In this document: piece after piece, positions 46,074-54,216 of the stretch | Numbering within the stretch: position 1 is the first letter of the stretch | Layout: each line of letters starts with the position of its first letter | NCBI RefSeq assembly: GCF_007748095.1 | Contig: NZ_CP036287.1 | Location: 1,178,001 to 1,242,000 of the forward strand | Origin: Engelhardtia mirabilis | Lineage (GTDB): Bacteria > Planctomycetota > UBA1135 > GCA-002686595 | Direction of reading: 5' to 3' | Length of the DNA stretch: 64,000 nucleotides | Notes under the pieces: model-generated | The model's input: only the letters and a program-made list of their open reading frames with translations | Told to the model about the DNA's origin: nothing | The model's database searches: none | Position numbers and translations under genes: made by a program

Positions 46074-46661
46074 TCAGGACTCGAGCAGCTCGATCAGGCT
46101 CGTGACGCAGCGATCCGCCTCGGCGCGGTGGGGGAAGTCGCCGCTGGGATCGAGGTAGATCACGTGGGCGCCCGCCCGCCGGCCGGCTTGTAGGTCGAAG
46201 AGGAAGTCGCCCACCAGCACCGCGTCGCCTGCCGCGGCTCCCCAGCGTCGCATCAGCGCCACCGCGCCGGCGGGGTCCGGCTTGGGCGGCGCCTCGTCGC
46301 GACCGATCACGAGCGCTTCGGTGAAGAACCCGTCGAGTCGCGCTGCTTCCAAGGTCGCCAGGGCGATGGCGCGCGTGTTGCGGGTCAAGATCCCCATGCG
46401 CGCGCCCCGCGCCGCGAGGGTCTCGAGCAGCTCCCGCGCTCCAGGTTGGGCCATGGACTGCGCCGCGACGTCGCGCTCCCAATCGGCCAACCGCACGTGC
46501 AGCGAAGCCGCCCGCGGACCGCCCATGGCGTCCAGGGCCTCGAGGATCGGCACGTCCGGCGGCAAGCCGTGGGCGCCCTTGAACGCGTCGAAGTCGTGCA
46601 TCGCGACGGTCAAGGTCCCGTCGAGGTCGAAGATCCAGTGCCGGCGCGAGAGGGTGTCCAC
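46074..46661 (-). CDS. HAD-superfamily phosphatase
   Basis: 195 residues, a small class-I HAD hydrolase. Motif I is DLDGTLT (nucleophile Asp in the FDLDGTL strand), motif II is ILTRN, motif III Lys is in PPKPDP, and motif IV is LVGDFLFDLQAG. The cap is a helical insert (about 20-85). It is probably a phosphoglycolate- or sugar-phosphate-type phosphatase; the substrate cannot be inferred. The start is GTG with CCCC directly before it. Confidence 0.82.
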   Translation of the reverse strand: MDTLSRRHWIFDLDGTLTVAMHDFDAFKGAHGLPPDVPILEALDAMGGPRAASLHVRLADWERDVAAQSMAQPGARELLETLAARGARMGILTRNTRAIALATLEAARLDGFFTEALVIGRDEAPPKPDPAGAVALMRRWGAAAGDAVLVGDFLFDLQAGRRAGAHVIYLDPSGDFPHRAEADRCVTSLIELLES

Positions 46662-46954
46662 GGGGCGGAGTCTAGCGTTGCCGGCTGACTGCGATTCGGG
46701 TGCAAACGGCCCGATTCGCGGGTGCCCCGCGCCGCAAGGGCTTGCGCCGACCGTCCTCGCGCCAGCCGACGGTGGCGCACGGAACGCTGTTGTCGGACCC
46801 GGGCGAATGGAGCATCCAGGCAGCGGGGGCGAACCGTACCCGTCTGTGTCCAGTTCTGCCCGAGGGCGAAGTGCCCGACGGTTCTGGACAGCGATTCCGA
46901 TCAGTGGCTCGCCCCGCGATCCGCAGGTCGTCTCCCGAACCAGGAGCCTCCTCC

Positions 46955-49144
46955 ATGCCCACCTCTCGCCTGTTTGCCCTCGGGCACGGCGCCGCGGTCC
47001 TCGCGCTGCTGCCCGCGTCCGCCTTCGCCCAGTTCACGGTCAACACCACCGCCGACACGCCCGACGCGAACCCGGGCGACGGCATCTGCGCCGACGCGGC
47101 GGGCAACTGCTCCCTGCGCGCGGCGATTCAGGAATCGAACGCGCTCGGCGGTGGCGTGGTCCTGCTCGCGCCCGGAGCCGTCTACTCCCTGACCCTGACC
47201 GGAGCGGGCGAGGACGGCGCCGCGACCGGCGACCTGGACGTCACCGGGCGCTTGGTCCTGCGCGGCAATGGGGCGACGATCGACGGCCTCGGCGCCGACC
47301 GGATCTTCGACGTGGCCTCCGGCGCGTCGCTGCTCGTCGCGGGGCTGACGGTGACCGGCGGTGGCGTCGTCGGGGAGAGCGGTGGCGCCTTCCGCAACCG
47401 CGGGAGCCTCGCCGTGCAGCGCTCGTCGATCACGAACAGCGTTGCCAGCGGCGCCGGCGCTTCGGGGGGCGGCATCTTCAACGAAGGTGGCACGCTGCGA
47501 GTGCTCGACTCGTCGATCGAAGGTTGTTCGGCCGAGCGCGCAGGCGGCGCGATCGAAGCCAATGCGGGCGATGCCGAGCTCACGGGCACCCTGGTGCAGG
47601 CCAACGCTGCCGGGCCGAATCCGGGCAACGGCGGCGGCTTGCACCTGACCGGCGCGGGCCAGGTCCGGGTGCTGGACAGCAGCTTCTTCGGCAACACGGC
47701 CGAGGCCGAGGGCGGCGGACTGTGGAACTCGAGCGACGGCAACATGACCGTCGACGACACGGAAGTGCGCTCCAACGAGGCCCGCGGCAGCGCCGCGGAC
47801 CAGGGCGGCGGCGGCCTCTTCAACGACGGCGGAAGCCTGACGGTGCGACGCACCCTGGTCCGCGACAACCTCGCCGTCACCGGCTCGGGCTCGGGCGGCG
47901 GTCTGCTCAACGATGGCGGTCAGGTCAGCGTCGAGCTGTCGATCCTGCGCGCGAACCGCTCCAACCGCGCCGGTGGCGGCGTCGAAGCCAAGGGCGGCAC
48001 GACGACCCTCTTCAACTGCGAGCTCTCCCAGAACGAGACGGGCGCGTCGCCCGGCAACGGTGGTGGCCTGCACCTGACTGGCGAGGGCCAGGTCACGGTC
48101 GAGCTGACGGACGTGATCGGCAACCGGGCCGGGGCAGAGGGCGGCGGCCTGTGGAACTCCTCGACCGGCACGATGACGGTCCGTCACAGCGTGGTGATGA
48201 ACAACTCGGCCAGTGGCGACGCCTCGGACCAAGGCGGCGGAGGCCTGTTCAACGACGGCGGCGAGCTGCGGGTCGAGAACTGCACGGTGTCGGGCAACGC
48301 GGCCGACGGCGCGGCGGGTTCCGGCGGCGGCCTGCTCAACTTCGGCGGGCTCGTGACCGTGGTCGGCACGCGCATGGAGGGCAACGAGGCCCAGCGCGCC
48401 GGTGGCGGGATCGAGGCCAACGGCGGTACCACCGACGTGGACGGCGGCGTGCTGTGGATGAACCGCTGCGGTCCGGCCCCGGGCAACGGCGGCGCCCTGC
48501 ACCTGACCGGCGCCGGCACGGTCGACGTGACCGGAACCGCGGTGCAGGCCAACGAGGCCGCGGCCGAGGGCGGCGGCCTGTGGAACTCGGCCGTCGGAAC
48601 GATGACGGTCACCGACTGCGACGTGTCCGGCAACCGCGCCAGCGGTGACGGGGCGGACCGGGGCGGCGGGGGCCTGTTCAACGACGGCGGCCTGTTGACT
48701 GTCAGCGGCGGGACCTTGAGCGGCAACGAGGCCGACGGCGCGGCCGGTTCGGGCGGCGGCGTGCTGAACGACGGGGGCGAGCTGGTGCTGAGCGGCGTCA
48801 CGATCGCCGGCAACCGCTCCCAACGGGCCGGCGGGGGCGTCGAGGCCAAGCTCGGCACCACCAGCCTCGAGCGCGTGCGGCTGCACGGCAACCAGACCGG
48901 CCCGGCGCCCGGCAACGGCGGGGGCCTGCACCTGACCGGGGCCGGCTTCGTCGACGTGCTCGACTCGTCGGTCACCGAGAACGTGGCCTCCAACGAGGGC
49001 GGCGGCCTGTGGAACTCGTCCACCGGCGTGATGACCGTGACGAGCTCGCGCATCGGCGCCAACCTGTCGCTGGTCGGCGACAACCTCTTCAACGACGGCG
49101 GCAGCTTCACCGTCGACGGAGCGGACGTGCCGCTCGGGGGCTGA
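46955..49144 (+). CDS. Secreted CSLREA-domain repeat protein
   Basis: 729 residues. AGGAG lies 9 bases before ATG 46955, and the signal peptide is 1-25. Directly after cleavage comes a CSLREA domain: FTVNTTADTPDANPGDGICA and NCSLRAAIQESN, a mark of secreted planctomycete and chloroflexal proteins. The rest is a beta-helix of Asn/Gly ladders organised as at least three long repeats of about 142 residues, each with GGGGLFNDGG, GGGVEAKGGTT-like, PGNGGGLHLTGAG and GGGLWNSSTGTMTV blocks. DNA repeats are spaced about 427 bases apart (near 47805, 48232 and 48660). It is probably a surface or extracellular structural protein. Confidence 0.83.
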   Translation: MPTSRLFALGHGAAVLALLPASAFAQFTVNTTADTPDANPGDGICADAAGNCSLRAAIQESNALGGGVVLLAPGAVYSLTLTGAGEDGAATGDLDVTGRLVLRGNGATIDGLGADRIFDVASGASLLVAGLTVTGGGVVGESGGAFRNRGSLAVQRSSITNSVASGAGASGGGIFNEGGTLRVLDSSIEGCSAERAGGAIEANAGDAELTGTLVQANAAGPNPGNGGGLHLTGAGQVRVLDSSFFGNTAEAEGGGLWNSSDGNMTVDDTEVRSNEARGSAADQGGGGLFNDGGSLTVRRTLVRDNLAVTGSGSGGGLLNDGGQVSVELSILRANRSNRAGGGVEAKGGTTTLFNCELSQNETGASPGNGGGLHLTGEGQVTVELTDVIGNRAGAEGGGLWNSSTGTMTVRHSVVMNNSASGDASDQGGGGLFNDGGELRVENCTVSGNAADGAAGSGGGLLNFGGLVTVVGTRMEGNEAQRAGGGIEANGGTTDVDGGVLWMNRCGPAPGNGGALHLTGAGTVDVTGTAVQANEAAAEGGGLWNSAVGTMTVTDCDVSGNRASGDGADRGGGGLFNDGGLLTVSGGTLSGNEADGAAGSGGGVLNDGGELVLSGVTIAGNRSQRAGGGVEAKLGTTSLERVRLHGNQTGPAPGNGGGLHLTGAGFVDVLDSSVTENVASNEGGGLWNSSTGVMTVTSSRIGANLSLVGDNLFNDGGSFTVDGADVPLGG

Positions 49145-49166
49145 GGTCGCAAGGGTCCGTGAACGG

Positions 49167-49206
49167 CGAGGGCCGCGGTGGAGGGAGTTCTCCACCGCGG
49201 CCCTCG
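49167..49206. terminator. 17-base-pair hairpin after the CSLREA gene
   Basis: CGAGGGCCGCGGTGGAG (49167-49183) pairs perfectly with CTCCACCGCGGCCCTCG (49190-49206) around a 6-base loop. It is the longest uninterrupted stem in the window, 22 bases after a stop codon and between convergent genes. No T-run. Confidence 0.7.
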
Positions 49207-49388
49207 TCGCTTGCGGCTCCAGGCGCGCCGATCGCCTGGGCCGGCCAGGCGGCGCGGACTTCCGCGAGAGTTCGGAGCGCGGTTCCGCGGAGTTCCGGGT
49301 CAGGCGTCCGCAGGAACGCGCGGGAGCTGCTTCCGAGTCGGGACCTGCCCGTTTCGACGGTCTGCGTGCTGTCGACCTCCGTCGCTGA

Positions 49389-50969
49389 CTACAGCCCGTA
49401 GCCCAACCGATCGCCCTTCTCGGGCGTCTCGACCGGATCCAGCTGGTCCTGCCAGCTGTAGAGACCCAGGTAGCTGTCCCCGAGCAGCAAGCCGTGGGAG
49501 ACCTGCCCCACCTGCCCGGCCTTCTTCCCCAGGTCCTCGAAGGGGGCGCCGATCGCCAGGTTCCCGTTCTCGTAGTAGCCGACGAAGAAGTCGTCGCCGT
49601 CGTAGGGCAGGCCGTAGTTCGCGAGGGTGTAGCCGAAGCGGTCGCCGCTCTCGGAAGGCTCGGCCCCACCGTATTCCGAGTCCTGGGTGATGGTGATGCT
49701 GCTCAGGTCGAAGATGTTGAACCAGAAGGTCTGGATCAGGCGGGTCAGCACGTGCACCGCGCCGGCGTCGGTGGCGCTACCGACGTCCTCGAAGGGAACG
49801 CCGATGGCGAGGGAAGCGGTGCCGTCCCCGCGCACCGGCGCGGCCAGGGAGTAGCCGAAGGCGTCGCCGACCTCGAGCTTCTCGCCCCAGGCGCCGTTCA
49901 TGCCCTGGTGCAGGAAGGTGCTGAAGTCGTGCACCAGCCCCTTGGACGGGAAGCCGTACAGCACGTGCACGGCGCCCGCGTCCTCGACCTTGTCGGGGTT
50001 CTCGCCGGGCACGCCGATGGCGAGGTCGTCGGCGCCGTCGGGCTGGTTGAGGCCGGGGAAGTGGAAGTCACCGGCGGCCAAGGACCAGCCGAAGTTGTCG
50101 GCGTACTCCGTCTCGTCGACGATGCCGGGGGAGTCCTGAGTCCAGAATTGCTGATTGTCGAAGTCGAGCTTGCCGCCGTAGAAGGGGATGATCTGCACGG
50201 CGCCGGCATCGACGGCCTTGTTCACGTCCTCGTGCGGGATGCCCACCGCCAAGTCGTCGTAGCCGTCGCCCCGGAAGTCCCCGGCGACAAGTTCGAAGCC
50301 GAAGAAGTCCCACACCTCGCGTTGATCGAGCAGGCCGCCGACGCCCTGGCGGTAGTAGGTCGCGCCGTCGCCGGTCAGGCCCACCTTCACTTGGCCCAGC
50401 AGCACGTGCACGCAGCCTGAGGCGTCGATGGAGTCCGTGTCCTCGAAGGGCGCGCCCACGGCCAAGTCGCTGATGCCGTCGCCGTTGAAGTCGCCGCTGG
50501 CCAAGGACCAACCGAAGCCGTCCGACGCCTCGGCCTCGTCCTCGACGCCGAAGGTGTCCTGGGTCAGCGCGTCGCCCTTGTCGTGGGTCAGACCGAACTT
50601 GCTGCCACGGAAGAAGGTCACCACGCCGGCCGCCGCGATGCCGTTCACGCTGGCCGCGGGAGCCGCCACGGCCAGGTCGTCGAAGCCGTCGCCGTCGAAG
50701 TCCCCCCAGGCGAGTGCCTGGCCGAAGTTCGCATAGGCCTCGGGCCCGCCGTTCCACTGCGTCGCGGGTTGGACGAGGTTCTGACGGTCGCCGTCGCCGT
50801 ACAGCACGCTCACGGTCCCGGCCTGCTTCAGGTTGGCGAGGGTCTCGTAGGGCGCTCCGGCGGCCAGGTCGCTCTGCCCGTCGCCGTTGAAGTCCTGGGC
50901 GCGGGCGAGGGGGGCGAGGGTGGCGAGCAGGACGAGGGCGAGGGTCGGAGCGGAGTTGGACTGCTGCAT
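49389..50969 (-). CDS. Secreted FG-GAP repeat (integrin-alpha-like) protein
   Basis: 526 residues with signal peptide 1-24 (ARA-QD). About seven FG-GAP repeats are visible, each with 'FG.SLA.GDFNGDG.DDLAVGAP.E' character: DFNGDGQSDLAAGAPYE, FGQALAWGDFDGDGFDDLAV, FGWSLASGDFNGDGISDLAV, FGFELVAGDFRGDGYDDLAV and later blades, including DSGVHV-like AGAVHVLYG. Calcium-binding DxNxDGxxD loops are intact. It folds as a seven-bladed propeller, secreted. A very long same-frame extension upstream is antisense noise; ATG 50969 starts the signal peptide. Confidence 0.85.
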   Translation of the reverse strand: MQQSNSAPTLALVLLATLAPLARAQDFNGDGQSDLAAGAPYETLANLKQAGTVSVLYGDGDRQNLVQPATQWNGGPEAYANFGQALAWGDFDGDGFDDLAVAAPAASVNGIAAAGVVTFFRGSKFGLTHDKGDALTQDTFGVEDEAEASDGFGWSLASGDFNGDGISDLAVGAPFEDTDSIDASGCVHVLLGQVKVGLTGDGATYYRQGVGGLLDQREVWDFFGFELVAGDFRGDGYDDLAVGIPHEDVNKAVDAGAVQIIPFYGGKLDFDNQQFWTQDSPGIVDETEYADNFGWSLAAGDFHFPGLNQPDGADDLAIGVPGENPDKVEDAGAVHVLYGFPSKGLVHDFSTFLHQGMNGAWGEKLEVGDAFGYSLAAPVRGDGTASLAIGVPFEDVGSATDAGAVHVLTRLIQTFWFNIFDLSSITITQDSEYGGAEPSESGDRFGYTLANYGLPYDGDDFFVGYYENGNLAIGAPFEDLGKKAGQVGQVSHGLLLGDSYLGLYSWQDQLDPVETPEKGDRLGYGL

Positions 50970-51305
50970 GGTCGGGCGGGTTGCTGGGGGGGCGTCGGTC
51001 GAACACGACCCCATCCGTCGTCGCGCGCAGGTGTGGCGACCGATCTCGCGGCAGGGGCGGAATCCGGGGCCGGTCCCGGGCGCGGGCGCGAGTCGGTGAC
51101 GGCGCCATGGGCTCGGTGGGGTGCCGACCGCACTCGCCCGCTCGATCCCGGGAAGGAGTTCCCATTGACCTGAAACACCCGCTCGGCGGCGGGGCACCTC
51201 ACGGGCGAATCGCGCGCCCAAGCGCCGAGCCACCAGTGTGGTGGCCGGTGTTCCGGTCTCCCGGCGGCGCGCCGTCAATCGAACCGCCACAGCCCCACCG
51301 CTCCA
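50970..51305. other. Divergent intergenic region between two FG-GAP genes
   Basis: 336 bases. I see no gene, no repeat and no hairpin of note. It must contain the promoters of both flanking secreted-protein genes, which could be co-regulated, but no matching promoter boxes were found. Confidence 0.3.
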
Positions 51306-52868
51306 ATGTCTTGCAACCACCGATGGCTCTTGCCCGTGGCCCTCGCGGCCTGTCCGACCCTCGCCGAGGCCCAGTGCATCGCCCAGGACCTCGTGCCCGC
51401 GCCCCCCTTGCCCGAGTTCAGCCAGCTCGGTCAGTCCGTGGCCTTCGACGGGCAGACCATCGCGGTCGGCCACACCTTCGTCCCGGCCCCCAGTGGCGAG
51501 ATTGGCCTCGTCAACCTGTTCGGACCGGGCTCGGGCGGTCTCTGGATCCCGACGGCGACGGTCCCGGGTCCGGCGACCGATCCGCAGAGTTGGTTCGGGA
51601 GGGCCGTGGCCGTCGACGGCCGTTGGCTGGCCGTGGGCGCGCCGATGGAGAGTGGGACGCTTCCGAACAGCGGGGCGGTCTACGTCTACCAGTTGATCGG
51701 CGGTCAGCCGGTCTTCTTCGAGAAGCTGCGCTCCACCGGCCGGCAGTTGGGGCGCTCGCTGGCGCTCGAGGGCGGGCGCCTCTTGGCCGGCGGTGACGAC
51801 GCGGCCCACGTGTTCGAGCTGGGCCCGAACGGTTGGATCGCGACCCAGGATCTCTTCGCCCCGCCGAGTCCCGGCGCGGCCGAGTTCGGCGCCAGCGTGA
51901 CTTTGGACGGCGACACCCTGGCGGTGGGCTCGCCCTGGTTCGACGCGGGGCCGAGCCTCGGGCAGGGCAACGTCGGCTCGGTGCGCCTCTACGACCGGGT
52001 GGCGGGGCAGTGGCAGTTCACCCAGCAGTTCGAGGGCGAGCTCGCGCAGGGCAACTTCGGCCAGTCCGTGTCCTTGTCGGGCGAGCGCCTGGCGGTGGGC
52101 GCCTACCGCGGAGGTGCGGGTGCGATCGGCGCCAGCCACACGGGCGCCGCCTTCGTCTTCGATCGCAGCGGCGGGGCGTGGGTCCAGCAGCAGAAGCTCT
52201 TGCCCTCGGACTCCGCGCCGGGCGACGACTTCGGTTGGTCGGTCGACCTCGAGGGCGATCGCTTGCTGGTCGGCGGAATCAAGTCGTCGGGCCCGGGTCG
52301 GGCCTTCGTCTTCGACCTGGTCGGGTCCACGTGGTCCGAGCAGCAGGTGGTCGAGCCGCTGGCCCTCGACGGCAACGGGTTCGGCGTCGCCGTGGCCCAG
52401 AGCTCCGGCCGTTGCGTGGTGGGATCGTTCAGCAAGTCCACCCGCACCCAACTGCTCCAGCAGGGCGAGCCGCTGTTCGCCTGCCCGGACTCGATCTCGG
52501 TCGCGAGCGGCGGACGTCAGGACCTGTTCGTGGACGGCGGAGCGGCGTCGGCGGGCCTGATCTACCTCGTGCTCGGCTCGGCGAGCGGGACCTCGCCGGG
52601 GATCCCGTTGGGCGGCTTCCTGCTCCCGCTGGTCGCCGACGGCTACTTCCAACTCACCCTGTCCGAGCCGAGCAGCGGACCCCTCGCGGGAACCCTGGGG
52701 GTCCTCGACGGATCGGGCTTCGCGACCGCGGGCGTCCAGGTGCCGGCGGGCCTGTCCCCGGCCCTGGTCGGGGTGCAGTTGAGCCACGCCGCTTGCGTGC
52801 TCGACCCCGCCGGGCCGCCGGTGGTGACTCTGGTCAGCGACGCGGCGTCGCTGCAGTTGCTGCCGTAG
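51306..52868 (+). CDS. Secreted FG-GAP-like propeller protein
   Basis: 520 residues with signal peptide about 1-22. It has seven degenerate FG-GAP blades of the 'FG.SV.LDGDTLAVG.P....G.VY.Y' type: LGQSVAFDGQTIAVGHTF, FGRAVAVDGRWLAVGAPM, FGASVTLDGDTLAVGSPW, FGQSVSLSGERLAVGAYR and FGWSVDLEGDRLLVGGIK. The Asp-rich calcium loops of the neighbour at 49389 are absent, so it is a different FG-GAP subfamily. The last 150 residues (SVASGGRQDLFVDGGAASAG and on) form the C-terminal module seen in other secreted proteins here. A hairpin terminator follows. Confidence 0.82.
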   Translation: MSCNHRWLLPVALAACPTLAEAQCIAQDLVPAPPLPEFSQLGQSVAFDGQTIAVGHTFVPAPSGEIGLVNLFGPGSGGLWIPTATVPGPATDPQSWFGRAVAVDGRWLAVGAPMESGTLPNSGAVYVYQLIGGQPVFFEKLRSTGRQLGRSLALEGGRLLAGGDDAAHVFELGPNGWIATQDLFAPPSPGAAEFGASVTLDGDTLAVGSPWFDAGPSLGQGNVGSVRLYDRVAGQWQFTQQFEGELAQGNFGQSVSLSGERLAVGAYRGGAGAIGASHTGAAFVFDRSGGAWVQQQKLLPSDSAPGDDFGWSVDLEGDRLLVGGIKSSGPGRAFVFDLVGSTWSEQQVVEPLALDGNGFGVAVAQSSGRCVVGSFSKSTRTQLLQQGEPLFACPDSISVASGGRQDLFVDGGAASAGLIYLVLGSASGTSPGIPLGGFLLPLVADGYFQLTLSEPSSGPLAGTLGVLDGSGFATAGVQVPAGLSPALVGVQLSHAACVLDPAGPPVVTLVSDAASLQLLP

Positions 52869-52890
52869 CCCCGGGGCTCGTCGTGGCCGA

Positions 52891-52922
52891 GCCGGCGCCG
52901 GGAAGCGACTCCCGGCGCCGGC
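52891..52922 (+). terminator. Hairpin after the FG-GAP-like gene
   Basis: GCCGGCGCCGGGA (52891-52903) pairs perfectly with TCCCGGCGCCGGC (52910-52922), with a 6-base loop. It is 22 bases after the stop of the 51306 gene and ahead of imuA. No T-run. Confidence 0.6.
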
Positions 52923-53010
52923 GCCGTCCGAAGTGGGGGTCGTCGCGGGACTTGGGGGACGGGCGCGGGGTTCTCCACCGGACCGGAACAGAATCCGAAT
53001 CCGAGGCCCG

Positions 53011-53030
53011 AACAAAACGCTACCTTCGGC
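53011..53030 (+). promoter_or_regulatory. Motif shared by the imuA and imuB upstream regions (imuA copy)
   Basis: The sequence fits AACAAAAnnCTACCnTCGGC and lies 3 bases before the imuA ATG. The same motif occurs at 55535-55554 ahead of imuB, with 17 of 20 positions identical. TACCTT could be a -10 element, which would make imuA almost leaderless; alternatively it is a damage-response operator. No classical LexA box of the GAAC-N4-GTTC or GTTC-N7-GTTC type was seen. Confidence 0.5.
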
Positions 53031-53033
53031 GCC

Positions 53034-54095
53034 ATGCAGCCCCGCCGAGACGCCCTCGAGTCCCTTGTGCGCCAGGTCCGCGTGTTGGAGCGCGGGGCCG
53101 AGCGTCCCGAGCGCCCGCCCCTGGCCACCGGCTGGCCGGGGGTGGATCGGTTGCTCGGCCAGGGGGCTGGTGGGGAGGTGGGCGGCGGCCTGGCCCGCGG
53201 CGCGGTGCACGAGTGGCTCGGCCTCGACACCCCGCGCCTGGCCCACGGTGCCGGTGCGGAGAGCACCCGCGGCGGGAAGGTCGGTTGGACGCCGCCGTTG
53301 TTCCTGTTGGCGCACCTGGCCTGGCGCGCGCTGACGGCGCAGGGGGAACTCGAGGCGAGCGGCGCGCGGGACGAGCGTTGGGTGCTGTGGATCGGCCGGC
53401 GCGTGTGGCCCTACCCGCGCACGCTGACGCGCGAGGGGGGCTTGTTGGAGTGCGCGGCGAAGTGTGTCGACGCGACTCGGTCGACCGCTCCCCTCGAAGG
53501 CGCGCGCTTCGAGCTCGAGCTGGGCGACGCGCCGCGCGCGCGCCCCGGCGGCGCGACCTCGGCCCGCGCCCTGCTCGACCGCTCGCTCTTCATCGACCCG
53601 CCCGACCGCAAGGGCCTGTTGTGGGCCGTGGACGCAGCCCTGCGCTGCCCCTCGGTGGCGGCGGTCGTAGCCGACGGCTCGAACCTGACCATGCCCGCCA
53701 GCCGCCGCCTGCAACTCGCCGCCGAAGCCGGCTCGGGCCTGTGCCTGCTCGCCAAGCCCCCCGACGAAATACGCCAACTCTCCGCCGCCGCCACCCGCTG
53801 GCGCGTGCGCCGTGGGGGCCCGGTGTCGGCGGCGGTGTCCACCCGCGACGAGGATCCGGACGACCTCACCACCGACCCCCTCGACCCGAACGACCGCCCC
53901 CGCTGGGAACTCGAACTCGTGCGCTGCAAAGCCGGCTTCGCGCGGGTGACTGTGGGGATAGACGGGGCCTGCGTGCGCGCGCGTCCTGGGATCTCGAGGA
54001 GGGGCCCCGACCGCGCGCCCGAAATGCGTCCGGCGACACCCCGTGGCCATCGGCCCGTGGGCACCTCGGCCCGGAACGGGAGCCTGGGGTCCTGA
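53034..54095 (+). CDS. imuA: ImuA-like translesion-synthesis accessory protein
   Basis: 353 residues of the ImuA (SulA/RecA-like) family. Hallmarks are PPLATGWPGVDRLLGQG, LARGAVHEWLG, RWVLWIGRRVWPYPRTL, LFIDPPDRKGLLWAVDAALR and LTMPASRRLQLAAEAGSG followed by RWRVRR. It is somewhat longer than usual because of a basic C-terminal tail (about 318-353). ImuA acts with ImuB and the DnaE2 polymerase in damage-induced mutagenesis. The partner imuB lies downstream but is split from it by a Fic gene. No dnaE2 is in the window. Confidence 0.82.
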   Translation: MQPRRDALESLVRQVRVLERGAERPERPPLATGWPGVDRLLGQGAGGEVGGGLARGAVHEWLGLDTPRLAHGAGAESTRGGKVGWTPPLFLLAHLAWRALTAQGELEASGARDERWVLWIGRRVWPYPRTLTREGGLLECAAKCVDATRSTAPLEGARFELELGDAPRARPGGATSARALLDRSLFIDPPDRKGLLWAVDAALRCPSVAAVVADGSNLTMPASRRLQLAAEAGSGLCLLAKPPDEIRQLSAAATRWRVRRGGPVSAAVSTRDEDPDDLTTDPLDPNDRPRWELELVRCKAGFARVTVGIDGACVRARPGISRRGPDRAPEMRPATPRGHRPVGTSARNGSLGS

Positions 54096-54151
54096 GATGC
54101 CCACCTGGCCCGGACCCGCCTCAGCGGCTCCAGGGGCGGGCCTAGGGCCGT

Positions 54152-54216
54152 CTGCGGCGATTGGGCTTCCTAATCGCCGCAGGATCTGCGGCGATTAGTG
54201 GCCCCAATCGCCGCAG
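54152..54216. repeat. Nested 65-base palindrome made of four copies of an 11-mer
   Basis: CTGCGGCGATT appears at 54152-54162 and 54186-54196, and its reverse complement AATCGCCGCAG at 54172-54182 and 54206-54216. Each half is a hairpin with a 9-base loop; the two halves are separated by GAT. The left and right halves are also reverse complements of each other at about 27 of 31 positions. So the element can fold as two small hairpins or one long one (14 outer pairs, then inner pairs). It lies 57 bases past imuA and just before the Fic gene. It is a candidate operator, RNA switch or mobile palindromic element. Confidence 0.8.

Noticed and set aside
53800..54095. Frameshift or fusion at the imuA C-terminus
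   Set aside because: The last 36 residues are basic and low complexity, but the frame is continuous and the conserved core is complete; a simple extended tail is enough.
49389..54104. Very long minus-strand frame of more than 1500 codons
   Set aside because: Only its last 526 codons are a real FG-GAP protein with signal peptide. The upstream part is antisense to the FG-GAP-like gene and imuA and reads as Arg/Ala/His-rich nonsense, a common effect of high GC.
54152..54216. Two-repeat CRISPR-like array
   Set aside because: The unit is fully palindromic, the 'spacer' between halves is only 3 bases, and no cas gene is nearby; a nested palindrome explains it better.
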